NCBI GenBank assembly: GCA_905479665.1
Contig: CAJQNM010000005.1
Location: 1 to 6,104 of the forward strand
Length of the DNA stretch: 6,104 nucleotides
Source of the DNA: an uncultured Saprospiraceae bacterium
Lineage (GTDB): Bacteria > Bacteroidota > Bacteroidia > Chitinophagales > Saprospiraceae
Direction: 5' to 3'
This document shows positions 5,502 through 6,104 of this stretch, piece after piece. The position numbers and the translations under genes were made by a program. Positions within the stretch are counted from its first letter, which is position 1, and each line of letters opens with the position of its first letter. The notes beneath the pieces were generated by a model. That model was not told where the DNA came from, made no database searches, and saw only the letters and a list, made by a program, of their open reading frames with translations.

Positions 5502-6104
5502 ATGAATGATTCTCTACAGTCTCTAAAGTCATCATTTACATTCCGAAAATTTTATTTTTCGCTTTGGAAGAAAGTCTTAGTTGTCGGCTGGATCCTGGCT
5601 TCAGGACTGCCTCACGCGCTGTACTCAGCGAGTTTTGACATAGAGATTACCGGCACCATTACAGATCAAGATGGTCTACCTCTGATCGGTGCCAACGTTC
5701 TTGAAAAGGGCACGATCAACGGCACGGTGACCAACATCGATGGTCAATTTAATTTGACGGTTTCCAGTGCTGAGTCTGTGTTGATTTTTTCATACACCGG
5801 GTATGGTTCTCAAGAAGTCCAAGTCGGTAATCAGACGAATTTCGAGATTGAATTGGGTGATGATGTCCAGCAGCTCGGAGAAGTAGTCGTAATCGGTTAT
5901 GGAACACAAAAGCGTAAAGATTTGACCGGCTCTATCGTGAGCGTTGATATGGAAGATAAGAGTCGAACTGCGAACGTAGATATAGCACAGGCGCTGCAGG
6001 GTATTGCAGCTGGTGTAAATATCGGAGTGACCACCCAAGCAGGCGGATCACCGAACATTGAGATACGAGGGCAGAATTCATTGTCTGGCTCTCAAACACC
6101 TCTT
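5502..6104 (+). CDS. SusC/RagA-family TonB-linked outer-membrane receptor, 5' part
   Basis: The first 201 codons of a receptor that normally has about 1000 residues; the frame is open to the window edge. SusC/RagA proteins are TonB-dependent outer-membrane channels that, with a SusD-like lipoprotein, import glycans, peptides or other ligands. A long N-region with basic residues is followed by a hydrophobic stretch (about 25-40) and a probable signal-peptide cleavage after YSA (41-43). Residues about 47-119 form a carboxypeptidase-regulatory-like domain with the hallmarks ITGTITDQDGLPLIGANV, GTVTNIDGQFNL and LIFSYTGY. The signature GEVVVIGYGTQKRKDLTGSI (126-145) follows, then the plug start, with IAQALQGIAAGVNI (161-174) and IEIRGQNSL (186-194). 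The ATG at 5502 is chosen because it starts the frame ahead of the signal peptide. A SusD partner would be expected just downstream, outside the window. Confidence 0.93.
   Translation, partial: MNDSLQSLKSSFTFRKFYFSLWKKVLVVGWILASGLPHALYSASFDIEITGTITDQDGLPLIGANVLEKGTINGTVTNIDGQFNLTVSSAESVLIFSYTGYGSQEVQVGNQTNFEIELGDDVQQLGEVVVIGYGTQKRKDLTGSIVSVDMEDKSRTANVDIAQALQGIAAGVNIGVTTQAGGSPNIEIRGQNSLSGSQTPL

Noticed and set aside
5790..6038. Minus-strand 82-codon frame
   Set aside because: It is antisense to the carboxypeptidase-regulatory-like and plug regions of the receptor, which are clearly coding.

Overview
The window looks like chromosomal DNA of a member of the Bacteroidota. The best evidence is the right edge, where an outer-membrane receptor of the SusC/RagA type begins (carboxypeptidase-regulatory-like domain, then the GEVVVIGYGTQ signature and the start of the plug). 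Shine-Dalgarno sequences are weak or absent before the genes, which fits that phylum. The abundance of short intergenic repeats also fits, but it cannot fix the genus; no taxon below phylum is claimed.

Layout, left to right. Positions 1-276 hold an unrecognised reading frame on the minus strand that runs off the left edge. Positions 277-460 are non-coding and carry a palindromic repeat and an 8-bp tandem array. Positions 461-1918 (minus) encode an intact archaeal-type AAA+/STAND-like ATPase with a C-terminal PD-(D/E)xK nuclease-like domain. Its upstream region (1919-2136) contains two copies of an inverted repeat. Positions 2137-2805 (minus) are the N-terminal part of an acetylxylan-esterase-like alpha/beta hydrolase, cut off before its catalytic serine at a repeat hairpin. 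Positions 2804-5185 (plus) encode a complete secreted penicillin-acylase-family Ntn hydrolase. Positions 5185-5285 are a 16-bp tandem array opening with a perfect hairpin. Positions 5286-5501 show no gene. Positions 5502-6104 (plus) are the start of the SusC/RagA-like receptor.

The genes do not form one pathway. The acylase is exported and the receptor lies in the outer membrane, so both may serve processing or uptake of external compounds, but a 316-bp gap with repeats separates them and co-transcription is not shown. The ATPase belongs to a family often found as scattered, horizontally moving single genes.

The most notable feature is the repeats: five apparently unrelated families in about 6 kb. 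Three of them meet the 3' end of a gene: the octamer array contains the ATPase stop codon, the 16-bp array begins on the last base of the acylase stop codon, and a hairpin supplies the terminal codons of the broken esterase. No CRISPR array, tRNA, rRNA or complete insertion sequence was seen, and no convincing new multi-gene system.
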